From CAZABG01 sp964460985 (GTDB taxonomy: Bacteria; Chlamydiota; Chlamydiia; Chlamydiales; Parachlamydiaceae), in the NCBI GenBank assembly GCA_964460985.1, contig CAYWQX010000025.1, forward strand, positions 1-30,547: DNA of 30,547 nt, read 5' to 3'. Of the stretch, positions 1-7,728 are shown piece by piece; position 1 is the stretch's first letter, and each line of letters begins with the position of its first letter. Position numbers and translations under genes: made by a program. The notes beneath the pieces are model-generated. The model did no database searches. It was given only the letters and a program-made list of their open reading frames with translations, and had not been told where the DNA came from.

Positions 1-1
1 G

Positions 2-349
2 ATTCATAAAAGGGATGGCAGGTACGAGGAGTTTCAGCTTTCGAAGTTGACCCGCGGGATCGAGGCGGCTTGCCAGCATACGACTATCAGTCACGAAAAA
101 GTGCGAGAGCTTGCCTCGGAAATAGCCAATGATTTACAAAGCAGACAGTTTAAAGTAATCGATTCCCAAGAATTGGGTGAAATCGTGATGCAGCACTTGC
201 AAGCTTTGGATCCAATAGCCTATATTCGCTTTGCCTGTGTCTATCGGCGATTCAAAGAAATTCGAGAGCTCGAAGAGGCAATAGCGGCCATACAACCGAA
301 AGATCTGAAGGAGGGGGTAACCCATGGGACTAAAAAAAGCCGAAGTTGA
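2..349 (+). CDS. nrdR: NrdR transcriptional repressor, C-terminal ATP-cone part (5' end outside window)
   Basis: NrdR represses ribonucleotide reductase genes and senses ATP/dATP through an ATP-cone domain. The frame is open from base 2, so the gene begins before the window and the N-terminal zinc ribbon is not visible. The first visible residues read IHKRDGRYEEF, the KRDG-x-E-F opening of the ATP cone. Further on are GEIVMQHLQALDPIAYIRFA and VYRRF, matching the family's LxxLDxVAYVRFASVYRxF block. An in-frame TTG at 47 is not the true start because the homology runs upstream of it. The gene overlaps the next one by 26 bp. From memory, Chlamydia has nrdR-dksA-lspA in this order. Identity is confident; only the missing N-terminus is unknown. 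Confidence 0.9.
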   Translation: MHKRDGRYEEFQLSKLTRGIEAACQHTTISHEKVRELASEIANDLQSRQFKVIDSQELGEIVMQHLQALDPIAYIRFACVYRRFKEIRELEEAIAAIQPKDLKEGVTHGTKKSRS

Positions 350-689
350 TAAATTTAAAAAAAAATTAATAGAGCTCCGCGGCCAGCTGACCAACACCTT
401 AAAAGGATCGACAGCAGACGTTAAAGAGCAGGACGAGGCGATCGGTTATTCGCAGCACCAGGCTGACCAGGGAACTGACGACTTTGACCGCACGATTAGT
501 CTCGAGGTCACCTCTAAAGAATTCGGCCTCCTTAAGCAAATTGACCGGGCCCTCGAAAAAATCGAAGAGGGAACCTATGGCATTTGCGATATTTCTGGAG
601 ATGAGATTCCAAGAGCGAGGCTCGATGCGGTTCCTTATGCCACGATGACCGTTAAAGCGCAGGAACAACTGGAAAAAGGGCTCCTTTGA
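324..689 (+). CDS. dksA: DksA/TraR-family protein lacking the zinc-finger cysteines
   Basis: This 121-residue protein belongs to the DksA/TraR family, whose members bind in the RNA polymerase secondary channel, often together with ppGpp. Residues 1-80 are helical and highly charged, with an acidic DQGTDDFDR stretch near 48-56 where the coiled-coil tip would lie. The C-terminal block EEGTYGICDISGDEIPRARL (82-100) is the family's CxxC region, but only C88 remains; the partner cysteines are replaced or absent. It is therefore a C4-less type. A strong Shine-Dalgarno (AAGGAGG, 308-314) sits 9 nt before the ATG. The stop overlaps the TTG start of lspA. Family assignment is firm; its regulatory activity is inferred. 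Confidence 0.85.
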   Translation: MGLKKAEVDKFKKKLIELRGQLTNTLKGSTADVKEQDEAIGYSQHQADQGTDDFDRTISLEVTSKEFGLLKQIDRALEKIEEGTYGICDISGDEIPRARLDAVPYATMTVKAQEQLEKGLL

Positions 690-1165
690 AATTCACCCGG
701 TGCTGGCCCTTTTTTTTGGGCCTATTCATCCTCCTTTTAGATATAGTCACGAAATATTGGACACAAAGCCACTTGCCTTTGATGTCAGGAGAATACCCCT
801 ATAGCGGGATTCCTATTTTCAAAGATTTTTTTGGAATCGAATTTTCCTGGGTCCACCAAACGAACAAGGGAGCGGCTTGGGGTCTTGGTGCCGAGTATCA
901 GATGGGGCTGATGGTGGCGAGGATCCTCCTTGTGACCGGCCTTATTTTTTACGCCCTTTTCTTTAATAAAAAAGCGGCCAATGTTTTTGGGTTTACCTTG
1001 GTGATCGCAGGAGCGCTCGGCAACATTATCGACTATTTTGTCTACGGCCATGTGATCGATATGTTTCATTTAGTCTTTTGGGGCTATGACTACCCGGTCT
1101 TTAATGTGGCAGATAGCGCCATCACAATAGGCATTTTGTGGCTGATCTTCGTATCTTACAAGTAA
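686..1165 (+). CDS. lspA: Lipoprotein signal peptidase (signal peptidase II)
   Basis: LspA is the inner-membrane aspartyl protease that removes signal peptides from prolipoproteins after Lgt modification. The 159-residue product has four hydrophobic segments (about 7-22, 72-92, 98-115, 138-157), normal for the family. The conserved blocks are GALGNIID (109-116), YGHVIDM (120-126) and FNVADSAI (139-146). The catalytic aspartates expected in the VxDM and NxADS blocks are D125 and D143. The start is a TTG overlapping the dksA-like stop codon, which implies translational coupling. The N-terminus has a basic residue before the first hydrophobic helix, which fits this start. High confidence. Confidence 0.93.
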   Translation: MKFTRCWPFFLGLFILLLDIVTKYWTQSHLPLMSGEYPYSGIPIFKDFFGIEFSWVHQTNKGAAWGLGAEYQMGLMVARILLVTGLIFYALFFNKKAANVFGFTLVIAGALGNIIDYFVYGHVIDMFHLVFWGYDYPVFNVADSAITIGILWLIFVSYK

Positions 1166-1773
1166 AGCTGCCTTACGAAGCTTCGAAATGGCTTAAAATT
1201 CCGGCTCTGCTTGAACCCTCTGCTTTAAAAGAAATTCTTGGCTTTGCCGACTACTATCCTTTAAGCGGTTTTACCGACTCTTTAAAGCCTGTCCCCGAGT
1301 TTAAGGCCTACGAGGAGTACATTGAAAGCTGGAAAAGAGGGGAGGAGGCTAAGCTCAAAGATACCGCCTTTGGTCAGACTCTCTATCCGGACGCTTTGTA
1401 TGCGATGCAAACATCCAAAGGCTACATGATCCGTCCTGCCCACCCCAATGTTCAGATAACGTCCCATTATATGAACTTTAGCGAAGGGGAGATCAAAACA
1501 AATGTGTTTGGAGAAAATACATTGTCGTGGGGGGTGCAGTTTGCTTTTCCGCAGCTTCATACTAAAGAAGAGGGGGAAGTCGGCAAGCATCTGGAAGCCG
1601 CTAATTTTCAGCTTTTTAAAAAAATCCAAGCCTATATTCGGGAGCACACCGTCCCTGCTAAATTCATCTGGGAAGAGAAGCCCTACCAATCGTCACTAAG
1701 AATCAGTAAGCCGGCGTTGGACTGGGTTAATCTTCATCCGTGGCTCAAAAGAAAAGGATTAAGGGTTGAATGA
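1138..1773 (+). CDS. Conserved protein of unknown function between lspA and cinA
   Basis: I do not recognise the family. The 211-residue product has no signal peptide or membrane segment and reads as a soluble mixed alpha/beta protein rich in aromatic residues. Landmarks are YYPLSGFTDSL (40-50), a polar charged stretch around 60-77, and a C-terminal basic LHPWLKRKGLRVE. The GTG start lies inside the last codons of lspA (28 bp overlap) and the stop overlaps the cinA start as ATGA, so it is embedded in the operon. Codon use resembles its neighbours. Coding status is supported by length, frame continuity and coupling at both ends; function cannot be assigned. Confidence 0.75.
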   Translation: MADLRILQVKLPYEASKWLKIPALLEPSALKEILGFADYYPLSGFTDSLKPVPEFKAYEEYIESWKRGEEAKLKDTAFGQTLYPDALYAMQTSKGYMIRPAHPNVQITSHYMNFSEGEIKTNVFGENTLSWGVQFAFPQLHTKEEGEVGKHLEAANFQLFKKIQAYIREHTVPAKFIWEEKPYQSSLRISKPALDWVNLHPWLKRKGLRVE

Positions 1774-2978
1774 TTGAAATCGTATCGATCGGAAATGAAG
1801 TTCTTTCAGGATTTACCCTCAATTCCAATGCAGCCTTCATCAGCCGAAAAATGGTTGAAAACGGCTATCAAGTGGCCCGTGTCACGACTCTAAGGGATGA
1901 TAAAAACGACATTAAAGCGGGGCTTAAAGAGGCTTTTAATCGAGCAAGGTTTGTCATCGTCACAGGAGGGCTTGGACCTACTCTCGATGATTTGACAAGA
2001 GAGAGCGCAGCTGAACTCTTTAATTCAAAAGAGCATTTTGATCCGGCTATCATGGATTTTCTCATGAAACGCTATGGGAAAAAACATGTTTCTTTTGAAA
2101 ATCAATCCATGGTGCCTGATATAGCGATCCCGATCTTGAATCACGTGGGAACAGCCCCGGGCTTTATTTTTCGGGAAGGGGAAAAAGCCCTGTTCCTTTT
2201 GCCGGGAGTGCCCACCGAAATGCGGACCATGTTTGAGGAAACGGTTCTTCCGCTGATTCAGCGAGAGACAAGCGATGTTCGCCCTTATCATGTTAAACGA
2301 ATGAATCTCTTAAATCTGCCTGAATCGGCGGTAGACCCGGCTCTAAGAGAGATCAAAGAGGCCGACATTGAAGTGGGCATCTATCCACAGGCAGGCATTT
2401 TAAACGTGACTCTCTTTTCGAAAGATCAGGAGAGGCTCCAGGCTCCTTATCAAAGGCTGATGGAACAGTTTAAAGGGCATACTTTTGACTCCTCCACGGG
2501 TAAAATTGAAGAAGCGGTGCACAACAAGTTAATAGCGCTTTCAAAAACGGTTGCCGTCGCCGAATCGTGCACAGGGGGCTCTCTGATGGCAAGGTTGGTC
2601 TCGCAACCCGGAGCTTCAGCCTACATGCTGGGAGGGATCGTCTGTTATTCCGATCAATCAAAAATCGATCTTTTAGGGGTAGATCAGGCTTTACTTGAAA
2701 AAAAGGGCGCGGTCTCGGAAGAGGTGGCTAAAAGCATGGTGTTGTTCATCAAGCAAAAATTTAAATCCGACTATGCTTTGGCGGTCACCGGGATCGCAGG
2801 GCCTTCAGGAGGCACCTTAGAAAAACCGGTTGGAACCGTCTGGTGTGCGATCGCAACCCCAAGTGTTGTCAAAACATGGGCTCTTGCCGCGTGGTCTTCA
2901 TCGAGAAATCTTATTATTGAAAGAAGTGTAAACGCCCTTTTAGCCGAGCTTTATCTTTATCTAAACAAAGGGGTATAA
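1770..2978 (+). CDS. cinA: CinA-like protein (MoaB-like domain plus NMN amidohydrolase domain)
   Basis: The 402-residue protein has the two-domain CinA layout. The N-terminal part (about 1-170) is a molybdopterin-binding-like domain, with IEIVSIGNEVLSG at the start and TGGLGPTLDDLT around 68-79. The C-terminal part (about 250-400) is the PncC-type nicotinamide-nucleotide amidohydrolase domain, with VAESCTGGSL near 263-272 and AVTGIAGPSGG near 337-347. PncC activity converts NMN to nicotinate mononucleotide in NAD salvage. The ATG overlaps the preceding stop. Length is normal for CinA (about 400-420). Family is certain; whether both domains are active is inferred from the motifs. Confidence 0.93.
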   Translation: MIEIVSIGNEVLSGFTLNSNAAFISRKMVENGYQVARVTTLRDDKNDIKAGLKEAFNRARFVIVTGGLGPTLDDLTRESAAELFNSKEHFDPAIMDFLMKRYGKKHVSFENQSMVPDIAIPILNHVGTAPGFIFREGEKALFLLPGVPTEMRTMFEETVLPLIQRETSDVRPYHVKRMNLLNLPESAVDPALREIKEADIEVGIYPQAGILNVTLFSKDQERLQAPYQRLMEQFKGHTFDSSTGKIEEAVHNKLIALSKTVAVAESCTGGSLMARLVSQPGASAYMLGGIVCYSDQSKIDLLGVDQALLEKKGAVSEEVAKSMVLFIKQKFKSDYALAVTGIAGPSGGTLEKPVGTVWCAIATPSVVKTWALAAWSSSRNLIIERSVNALLAELYLYLNKGV

Positions 2979-2986
2979 TCTTCCCC

Positions 2987-3793
2987 ATGTATGAATTAAT
3001 CGATAGCGGAAATGGAAAAAAGCTCGAACGTTTTGGCGAAGTTGTATTAGCTCGCCCCGCAGCGCAAGCGGTCTGGCGCCCTCAGCAGGAGCCGTGGAAT
3101 TTTGATGCCGGCTTTACACGGGAAGGGGCCAAAGAGTGGCAAGTGAACACGAAACTTCCTGAATCGTGGGTGATGGAAGAGGCCGGCATTCAATTTAAAC
3201 TCTCTCCCACCGATTTTGGCCATCTGGGCATTTTCCCGGAGCAATCTCCTTTTTGGAAGTGGATTCAAAAAACAGTGACCTCTGATTCGGACGTTTTAAA
3301 TTTGTTCGCTTACTCAGGCGGCTCTACTTTGTCTGCCGCCAAAGGAGGAGCAAAAGTGTGCCACCTCGATGCGTCTAAAGGGATGGTCGATTGGGCCCGT
3401 GAGAATGCGAAAATCAATCAGTTAGAGGGAAAGCCGATCCGTTGGATCGTGGAGGATGTGAATAAGTTCTTGAGAAGAGAGATTAAGCGCGGGCATCTCT
3501 ACGACGCTATTATTTTAGATCCTCCCAGTTTTGGAAGGGGCGCTCAAGGGGAAGTTTTTAAAATTGAAGACGACATCCTTCCTCTTTTACAACTTGTCAA
3601 ACAGCTGTTAAAACCAAAGCCTTTGTTTATTCTGTTCTCCTGCCATACTCCGGGCTTTACGCCTGTTATAATGGAGGGTCTTTTAAAAGAAATTACTGCG
3701 GATTTGGGCGGATCAATCGATGCAGGAGAGATGCTGCTTCACGGCAAAAGGCCTCTTCCGACCGGTACCTATGCGAGGTGGCAGCGTGGTTGA
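2987..3793 (+). CDS. RlmI-like class I SAM-dependent RNA methyltransferase
   Basis: The 268-residue protein resembles the catalytic part of the RlmI/YccW group of 23S rRNA cytosine-5 methyltransferases. It has the SAM-binding motif I LNLFAYSGGSTLSAA (about 104-118), an acidic motif II HLDASKGMVDWARENA, and the catalytic-site motif DPPSFGRG (about 178-185). HLGIFPEQ before motif I also fits this group. The N-terminal PUA domain of full-length RlmI is absent, so the exact target base is uncertain. It begins 8 bp after cinA and overlaps the next gene by 8 bp. It sits with two other RNA-modification genes. Confidence 0.8.
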   Translation: MYELIDSGNGKKLERFGEVVLARPAAQAVWRPQQEPWNFDAGFTREGAKEWQVNTKLPESWVMEEAGIQFKLSPTDFGHLGIFPEQSPFWKWIQKTVTSDSDVLNLFAYSGGSTLSAAKGGAKVCHLDASKGMVDWARENAKINQLEGKPIRWIVEDVNKFLRREIKRGHLYDAIILDPPSFGRGAQGEVFKIEDDILPLLQLVKQLLKPKPLFILFSCHTPGFTPVIMEGLLKEITADLGGSIDAGEMLLHGKRPLPTGTYARWQRG

Positions 3794-4574
3794 TATCACC
3801 AGTTTAAAAAATCCAAAAGTGAAGCTCGCGGTCGACTTAAGAGAGAGGCGCGAACGAGAAAAAACCGGCCTTTTTCTGATTGAAGGCTATCGCGAAATCA
3901 CAAGGGCTTTGAAAGGGCACGTTAAAATCGAAACCCTCTTCTATTGCCCCGAGCTTTTTTTGGGAACCAATGAGGGGCAGATTTTGGATGAGTGCCCTCA
4001 AAAGCTAGAAACCTCTGAATCTGTTTTCCGAAAAATTTCCTACCGCGATCGGCCTGATGGATTAGTGGCGATAGCTAAGCAGCAAAACCGCACGTTAAAA
4101 GATATTCCTCTTTCTAAAAACCCCTTCTTAGTTGTAGCCGAAGCGATCGAAAAGCCGGGCAATCTCGGAACGATTTTAAGATCCTCCGATGCGGTGGGTA
4201 TTGATGGAGTAATTGTTGCGGACCGCTGCACCGACATCCACAATCCCAATGTGGTGAGAAGCTCTGTGGGAACTCTTTTTACGATTCCGGTGGTGGAGGC
4301 AAAAGGGGATGAGACGCTTCGCTATCTTAAAGAAAACGGCATCAAAATTGTCTCTACAACCCCTTCTGCAACGGAAGAATATACTAAGGTAGATCTAACA
4401 GGCCCGATAGCCATTGTGGTGGGAACCGAGCAGCTAGGATTAAGCGATGAGTGGCTTCAAGCGGCCGATATCAAAGTTCGTATTCCTATGCTCGGAGTCG
4501 CTGACTCTCTCAATGTGGCGACGGCTACAACACTGGTTTTATATGAAGCTCTTAGACAAAGACGTTCTCTTTGA
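3786..4574 (+). CDS. SpoU/TrmH-family RNA 2'-O-methyltransferase
   Basis: This is a SPOUT-fold enzyme that methylates a ribose 2'-OH in rRNA or tRNA. The three SpoU motifs are present: KPGNLGTILRSSDAVG (motif 1), IVVGTEQLGLS (motif 2) and IPMLGVADSLNVATATTLVLYE (motif 3, including the cofactor knot). The N-terminal 80 residues fit the L30e-like substrate domain of RlmB-type enzymes. I chose the GTG at 3786 because GAGGTGG lies at the right distance upstream and the family starts with ITSLKNPKVK. An ATG at 3771 and one at 3720 are in frame but lie deep inside the preceding gene. About 262 residues. The exact substrate is unknown. Confidence 0.88.
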   Translation: MVDITSLKNPKVKLAVDLRERREREKTGLFLIEGYREITRALKGHVKIETLFYCPELFLGTNEGQILDECPQKLETSESVFRKISYRDRPDGLVAIAKQQNRTLKDIPLSKNPFLVVAEAIEKPGNLGTILRSSDAVGIDGVIVADRCTDIHNPNVVRSSVGTLFTIPVVEAKGDETLRYLKENGIKIVSTTPSATEEYTKVDLTGPIAIVVGTEQLGLSDEWLQAADIKVRIPMLGVADSLNVATATTLVLYEALRQRRSL

Positions 4575-5157
4575 AGATAATCACTTGCTGGCCGTGAATA
4601 AGCCGGAAGGTCTTCTTACGCAGCCGAACGGCACTTCCGAAATGAGTTTGGAGCTCCTTGCAAAAGAGTATATCAAAGAAAAGTACAAAAAGCCTGGTAA
4701 TGTTTTTTTGCACGCGGTTCACAGGCTCGATAAACCCGTTTCAGGCATCGTTCTTTTTGCAAAAACTCAAAAAGCGCTCTCGCGCTTAAATGAGATGATG
4801 AGAAATCGAGAAGGGGAAAAAATCTATCTTGCCAAAGTGGAGCATGATCTTCCCCCAGGTTTCATTTTAGAGCATAAGCTCTCTCATGATGAGTATAAAG
4901 CGGTAGAAGATTCCTCCGGTAAACTCTGCCGGCTGCTTTATAAAAAAATTAGCGATGGCCTCTATGAAATCACTCTTGAGACGGGCAGATATCATCAGAT
5001 CAGAGCCCAACTAAGTTTAGCCAAATCCCCCATTGTGGGTGACACCAAATATGGCGGAAAAGCGGCAGATCGACTCTACTTACATCACACCCGATTTTCC
5101 TTCAACCATCCGGTCGGAGGGCATAAGGTCGAGATTCTCTCCTCAAGCCCTTTTTAG
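4543..5157 (+). CDS. RluA-family pseudouridine synthase
   Basis: The product isomerises uridine to pseudouridine in rRNA or tRNA. It has DNHLLAVNKPEGLL at the N-terminus, then HAVHRLDKPVSGIVLFAKT, where the aspartate of HRLDK is the catalytic residue, then the YLAKV strand and ETGRYHQIRAQL near the C-terminus. The start is taken as ATG 4543, which places the family's opening KPxG motif about 20 residues in. A longer in-frame reading from GTG 4447 would add residues antiparallel to no known domain. It has no S4 domain and is about 204 residues, so it belongs to the short RluA type. It overlaps the upstream gene by 32 bp and ends inside the convergent znuB-like gene (15 bp overlap). Confidence 0.9.
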   Translation: MKLLDKDVLFEDNHLLAVNKPEGLLTQPNGTSEMSLELLAKEYIKEKYKKPGNVFLHAVHRLDKPVSGIVLFAKTQKALSRLNEMMRNREGEKIYLAKVEHDLPPGFILEHKLSHDEYKAVEDSSGKLCRLLYKKISDGLYEITLETGRYHQIRAQLSLAKSPIVGDTKYGGKAADRLYLHHTRFSFNHPVGGHKVEILSSSPF

Positions 5158-5973
5158 AGTAAATAACGAGATAATGTAAGCCAAGCCTGAAAGAAGGGCA
5201 ATCGTAGATCCAATCGGCCAGTCCAGCTCAAAGGCCATCCAATTGCCGGCAAAACAGACGATCGCCGAAATAACGCAGGCGATCAGCATCATAAGAGAGA
5301 GGCGGTTTGTAAGACAGCCGGCGATCGCAGCAGGGATGGTTAGAATAGTCATGACAAGAATAACCCCTACCACCTGAATCAGAAGAACTATCGTGATAGC
5401 AATCAAACTGAGGAGAAGAAAGTAGAGTCCGTGGACATTCAAATTTTGTAAACGGGCCTGATTTTCATCAAAGCAAAGAATCAGAAACTTGTTGTGAAAG
5501 AAAAGAACGGTGATCAGCAAAATGACATCTAGAATTCCTAGGATAATCAGGTCATGCGGTGTGACCCACAGAATATTTCCAACCAAGTAATTGGAGAGCT
5601 CAGCGTTGGAGCCGGGTGTTTGTGCTATGAATAAAACCCCTATCGCCATGCCGACCGACCAGATGGCAGCGATGAGAGAATCTTCTCTCTCTTTATAGTT
5701 AAGATGGATGTAGCCCATTAAAAGGGCAGACAAAATAGCTGCGATTAAGGCTCCTCCCAAAGGTGTCAGCCATTCCACTTGATGAACCCTTTGCAGATAA
5801 AGAGAAAGTCCAATTCCTCCTAAAACCGAATGGGAAATAGAGCCTGATATGAAAACAATTCTTTTGACAACGACATAAGATCCAATCACACCGCTTGCAA
5901 TAGAGGCTAAAAAGGCTGCAAACAAGGAGGCAAGTAGAATGGGGTTCGAAAAGACAGCTTCCAGAAAATTCAT
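5143..5973 (-). CDS. znuB: Zinc/manganese ABC transporter permease
   Basis: This is the membrane component of a cluster-9 metal importer (ABC-3 family, ZnuB/TroC/MntB type). The 276-residue product has about eight hydrophobic helices, with ISGSISHSVLGGIGLSLY as the first conserved cytoplasmic block and VVGVILVMTILTIPAAIAG near residues 200-220, both family hallmarks. The ATG at 5973 is preferred to an upstream start at 6048: it is preceded by GGAAGAA, overlaps the ATPase stop as ATGA, and gives the expected N-terminus. It is the last gene of a three-gene transcription unit. Metal preference (Zn or Mn) cannot be read from this subunit. Confidence 0.9.
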   Translation of the reverse strand: MNFLEAVFSNPILLASLFAAFLASIASGVIGSYVVVKRIVFISGSISHSVLGGIGLSLYLQRVHQVEWLTPLGGALIAAILSALLMGYIHLNYKEREDSLIAAIWSVGMAIGVLFIAQTPGSNAELSNYLVGNILWVTPHDLIILGILDVILLITVLFFHNKFLILCFDENQARLQNLNVHGLYFLLLSLIAITIVLLIQVVGVILVMTILTIPAAIAGCLTNRLSLMMLIACVISAIVCFAGNWMAFELDWPIGSTIALLSGLAYIISLFTLKRA

Positions 5974-6707
5974 TTCTTCCCTAGATGAATGAGATGATTC
6001 GGTTGAAGAAGAGGGGCATGATAAAGTCCCATGGCAAAGTGCTCGCACACTTCCTTAAGAGTAAGAGGAGTGACGGTGCCTTGGACAAGCAGCAACCGGT
6101 CGACCTCTTGGATAGCGGCATTTAGATCGTGAGTTACCATGAGTATCGTGATCGATTTTCTAAGCGATTTCAAAAGGGAGAAAATCTCTTTTTCTCCTTG
6201 GGGATCAATGCTGGCGGTCGGCTCATCTAGAAGAAGTAGAGTAGGCTTTGTGACAAGGGCTCGGGCGATTAAAACTCTTTGCATCTGGCCACCTGAAAGC
6301 TGTCCGATTGGCTTATCGGCTAAATTTTCTAAACCCACCTGACAAAGAGCGTCATGCGCTTGTTTTTTTTGCTCGGCATGATAGAAGCCAAACGAGCTTA
6401 AAGTAGAAAGGCAGCCTGACAAAACGACTTCAATAACGGTGATTGGAAATTGTTTGTCGATACCTAATGTCTGAGGGACATAGCCGATTTTAGGGTAGCT
6501 CTCTTTAGGGTTTTTGCCATCAATTTCTATAGATCCTGAAGTAGGCTTCAAAAAACCTAAGAGAAGTTTTAGAAGGGTCGTTTTTCCGCCGCCATTAGGT
6601 CCAATGATACCCACAAATTCTAAAGGGTCCACCTTGAAGGAGGCTTGAGAGAGGATAGGGGTGTTTGGGTAGGAAAAGGAGAGCTTGTCTACAATAACGG
6701 CGCTCAC
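5970..6707 (-). CDS. znuC: Zinc/manganese ABC transporter ATP-binding protein
   Basis: This is the nucleotide-binding subunit of the metal importer. It has Walker A GPNGGGKT (36-43), the signature LSGGQMQRVLIARAL (137-151), Walker B LLLLDEPTASID (157-168) and the switch histidine in MVTHDLN. The 245-residue length is normal. The GTG start overlaps the stop of the binding-protein gene (GTGA), and its own stop overlaps the permease start, so the three subunits are translationally coupled. From memory, a similar solute-binding/ATPase/permease set lies a few genes from nrdR-dksA-lspA in Chlamydia trachomatis, which would support vertical inheritance. Confidence 0.93.
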   Translation of the reverse strand: MSAVIVDKLSFSYPNTPILSQASFKVDPLEFVGIIGPNGGGKTTLLKLLLGFLKPTSGSIEIDGKNPKESYPKIGYVPQTLGIDKQFPITVIEVVLSGCLSTLSSFGFYHAEQKKQAHDALCQVGLENLADKPIGQLSGGQMQRVLIARALVTKPTLLLLDEPTASIDPQGEKEIFSLLKSLRKSITILMVTHDLNAAIQEVDRLLLVQGTVTPLTLKEVCEHFAMGLYHAPLLQPNHLIHLGKK

Positions 6708-7558
6708 AGCCCCTCCTTGAAAGCGAGCGCGATCGAGCGCATCATGCGAAGGTAGTCTTCCGAATAAGGATCTAGTTCAACCACTTTCGCCCCCATTTGC
6801 TTCGCGAATATTTCAGCGCCTTTTGAGCCGTATTGCGGCTGCACAAAAATGGTGGTGATGCCGAGGTCCTTGACCTGATCATAGAGGCGAATCATCGCCT
6901 TCGGAGTAGGCTCCCGTCCCTCAAATTCAAGGGAAAGCTGTTTTAAAGCGTAGTCTCTGCAAAAGTAAGCATAAGCCGGGTGGGACACGAAAACGTATCT
7001 TCCTCTTTTAGGCCAAAGCTCGCGGGTAATCTCTTGGTCTAGATCTCTGAGTTCTACGAGGAACTTAGCCAAGTTTTGTTCGTATAACTCTTTATTGGCA
7101 GGCAGTTTCTTGATTAAAGCATCGGCGATGGTTTTAGCTTCCGTTTGTGCCATGCGAAGGCTTAGCCAAATATGAAGGTCTTCTCCTCCGTGGCAGCAAT
7201 GAGAGCCATCTTCATGGTGATGGTGAGGGGCCGGGAGAAGTGATAGGCCTTGCCTTAAGTCGACAAGGGTCAAATTTTTATTATAAGACCTTAAGGCTTG
7301 AATCGCTTTTTCTTCAAAACTCTCTCCGATTTTAAACCAGATGGAGGCTTTCGAAGCGCTCATCATCAGTTTGGGGGGAGGCTCATAGCTATGCGGAGAG
7401 GCAGACGCCGGAACCAAAACAATCACATCGACTGTATCGCCCGCTATCTTTTCAACAAAAAATTTATAGGGGGCGACCGATACGATGACAGACTCTGCCA
7501 TCAGAAATAAAGGTAAAAGTAAAAGTATAAAATAATTCACACTTAAAGCATCGGACAA
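6704..7558 (-). CDS. znuA: Zinc/manganese ABC transporter periplasmic binding protein
   Basis: This is the metal-capture subunit (cluster A-I, ZnuA/TroA type). It has a hydrophobic leader ending near LFLMA, then SASPHSYEP with the first metal-ligand histidine (H56), a histidine-rich loop at about 112-123 (PHHHHEDGSHCCHGG), LHIWLS with a second ligand (H129), and VSHPAYAYFCRDY with a third. The His-rich loop is typical of zinc rather than manganese carriers. The start is uncertain: the TTG at 7558 is the longest reading, while a GTG at 7540 gives a cleaner signal peptide (MNYFILLLLPLFLMA). Neither has a good Shine-Dalgarno. It is the first gene of the importer unit. Confidence 0.9.
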   Translation of the reverse strand: MSDALSVNYFILLLLPLFLMAESVIVSVAPYKFFVEKIAGDTVDVIVLVPASASPHSYEPPPKLMMSASKASIWFKIGESFEEKAIQALRSYNKNLTLVDLRQGLSLLPAPHHHHEDGSHCCHGGEDLHIWLSLRMAQTEAKTIADALIKKLPANKELYEQNLAKFLVELRDLDQEITRELWPKRGRYVFVSHPAYAYFCRDYALKQLSLEFEGREPTPKAMIRLYDQVKDLGITTIFVQPQYGSKGAEIFAKQMGAKVVELDPYSEDYLRMMRSIALAFKEGL

Positions 7559-7572
7559 AAAGGGTTATTCGT

Positions 7573-7585
7573 CAACTATCAGTTG
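7573..7585. promoter_or_regulatory. Inverted repeat between znuA and tRNA-Ser, possible operator
   Basis: CAACT-ATC-AGTTG is a perfect 5-bp inverted repeat with a 3-bp centre. One arm overlaps the tRNA -35 (TTGCTT, 7583-7588) and the other overlaps a TTGACG on the minus strand (7570-7575) that could be the znuA -35. The position suits a metal-responsive regulator such as a Fur/Zur or DtxR family member, but the short arms could also be chance. Confidence 0.25.
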
Positions 7586-7612
7586 CTTTGGAATGGTTAA
7601 GTTGGGTATGAT
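7583..7612 (+). promoter_or_regulatory. Candidate sigma-70 promoter for tRNA-Ser
   Basis: TTGCTT (7583-7588) and TATGAT (7607-7612) are separated by 18 bp. Transcription would begin near 7619, about 10 nt before the mature tRNA 5' end, a normal arrangement for a tRNA gene. Confidence 0.55.
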
Positions 7613-7628
7613 TTCGCACATCTTAAGC

Positions 7629-7716
7629 GGAAGGATGTCCGAGTGGCTTAAGGAGCACGCTTGGAAAGCGTGTGTGCGCCATAAACGTACCGTGGGTTCG
7701 AATCCCACTCCTTCCG
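7629..7716 (+). tRNA. tRNA-Ser (anticodon GGA)
   Basis: An 88-nt class II tRNA. The acceptor stem GGAAGGA (7629-7635) pairs with TCCTTCC (7709-7715), followed by the discriminator G typical of tRNA-Ser. The anticodon stem CACGC/GCGTG encloses the loop TTGGAAA, giving anticodon GGA (7663-7665), which reads UCC and UCU. A long variable arm (about 7673-7691) and a T arm GTGGG-TTCGAAT-CCCAC complete the cloverleaf. CCA is not encoded. Only 12 bp separate it from the stop of the convergent ankyrin gene. Confidence 0.95.
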
Positions 7717-7728
7717 TCCTTTTCTAAT

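Noticed and set aside
1282..1689. A 135-codon minus-strand reading inside the unknown gene at 1138-1773
   Set aside because: The plus-strand reading is coupled to both neighbours and has no gaps; the antisense frame has no ribosome-binding site.
2970..2986. TATAAT at 2974-2979 as a promoter for the RlmI-like gene
   Set aside because: No -35 is found at suitable spacing and the match overlaps the cinA stop codon; continuous operon transcription explains the gene better.
7541..7575. TTGACG at 7570-7575 (minus) as a complete znuA promoter
   Set aside because: The -10 at the right distance is only GATGCT and would place the start at or inside the coding sequence, so I do not list it as a promoter.
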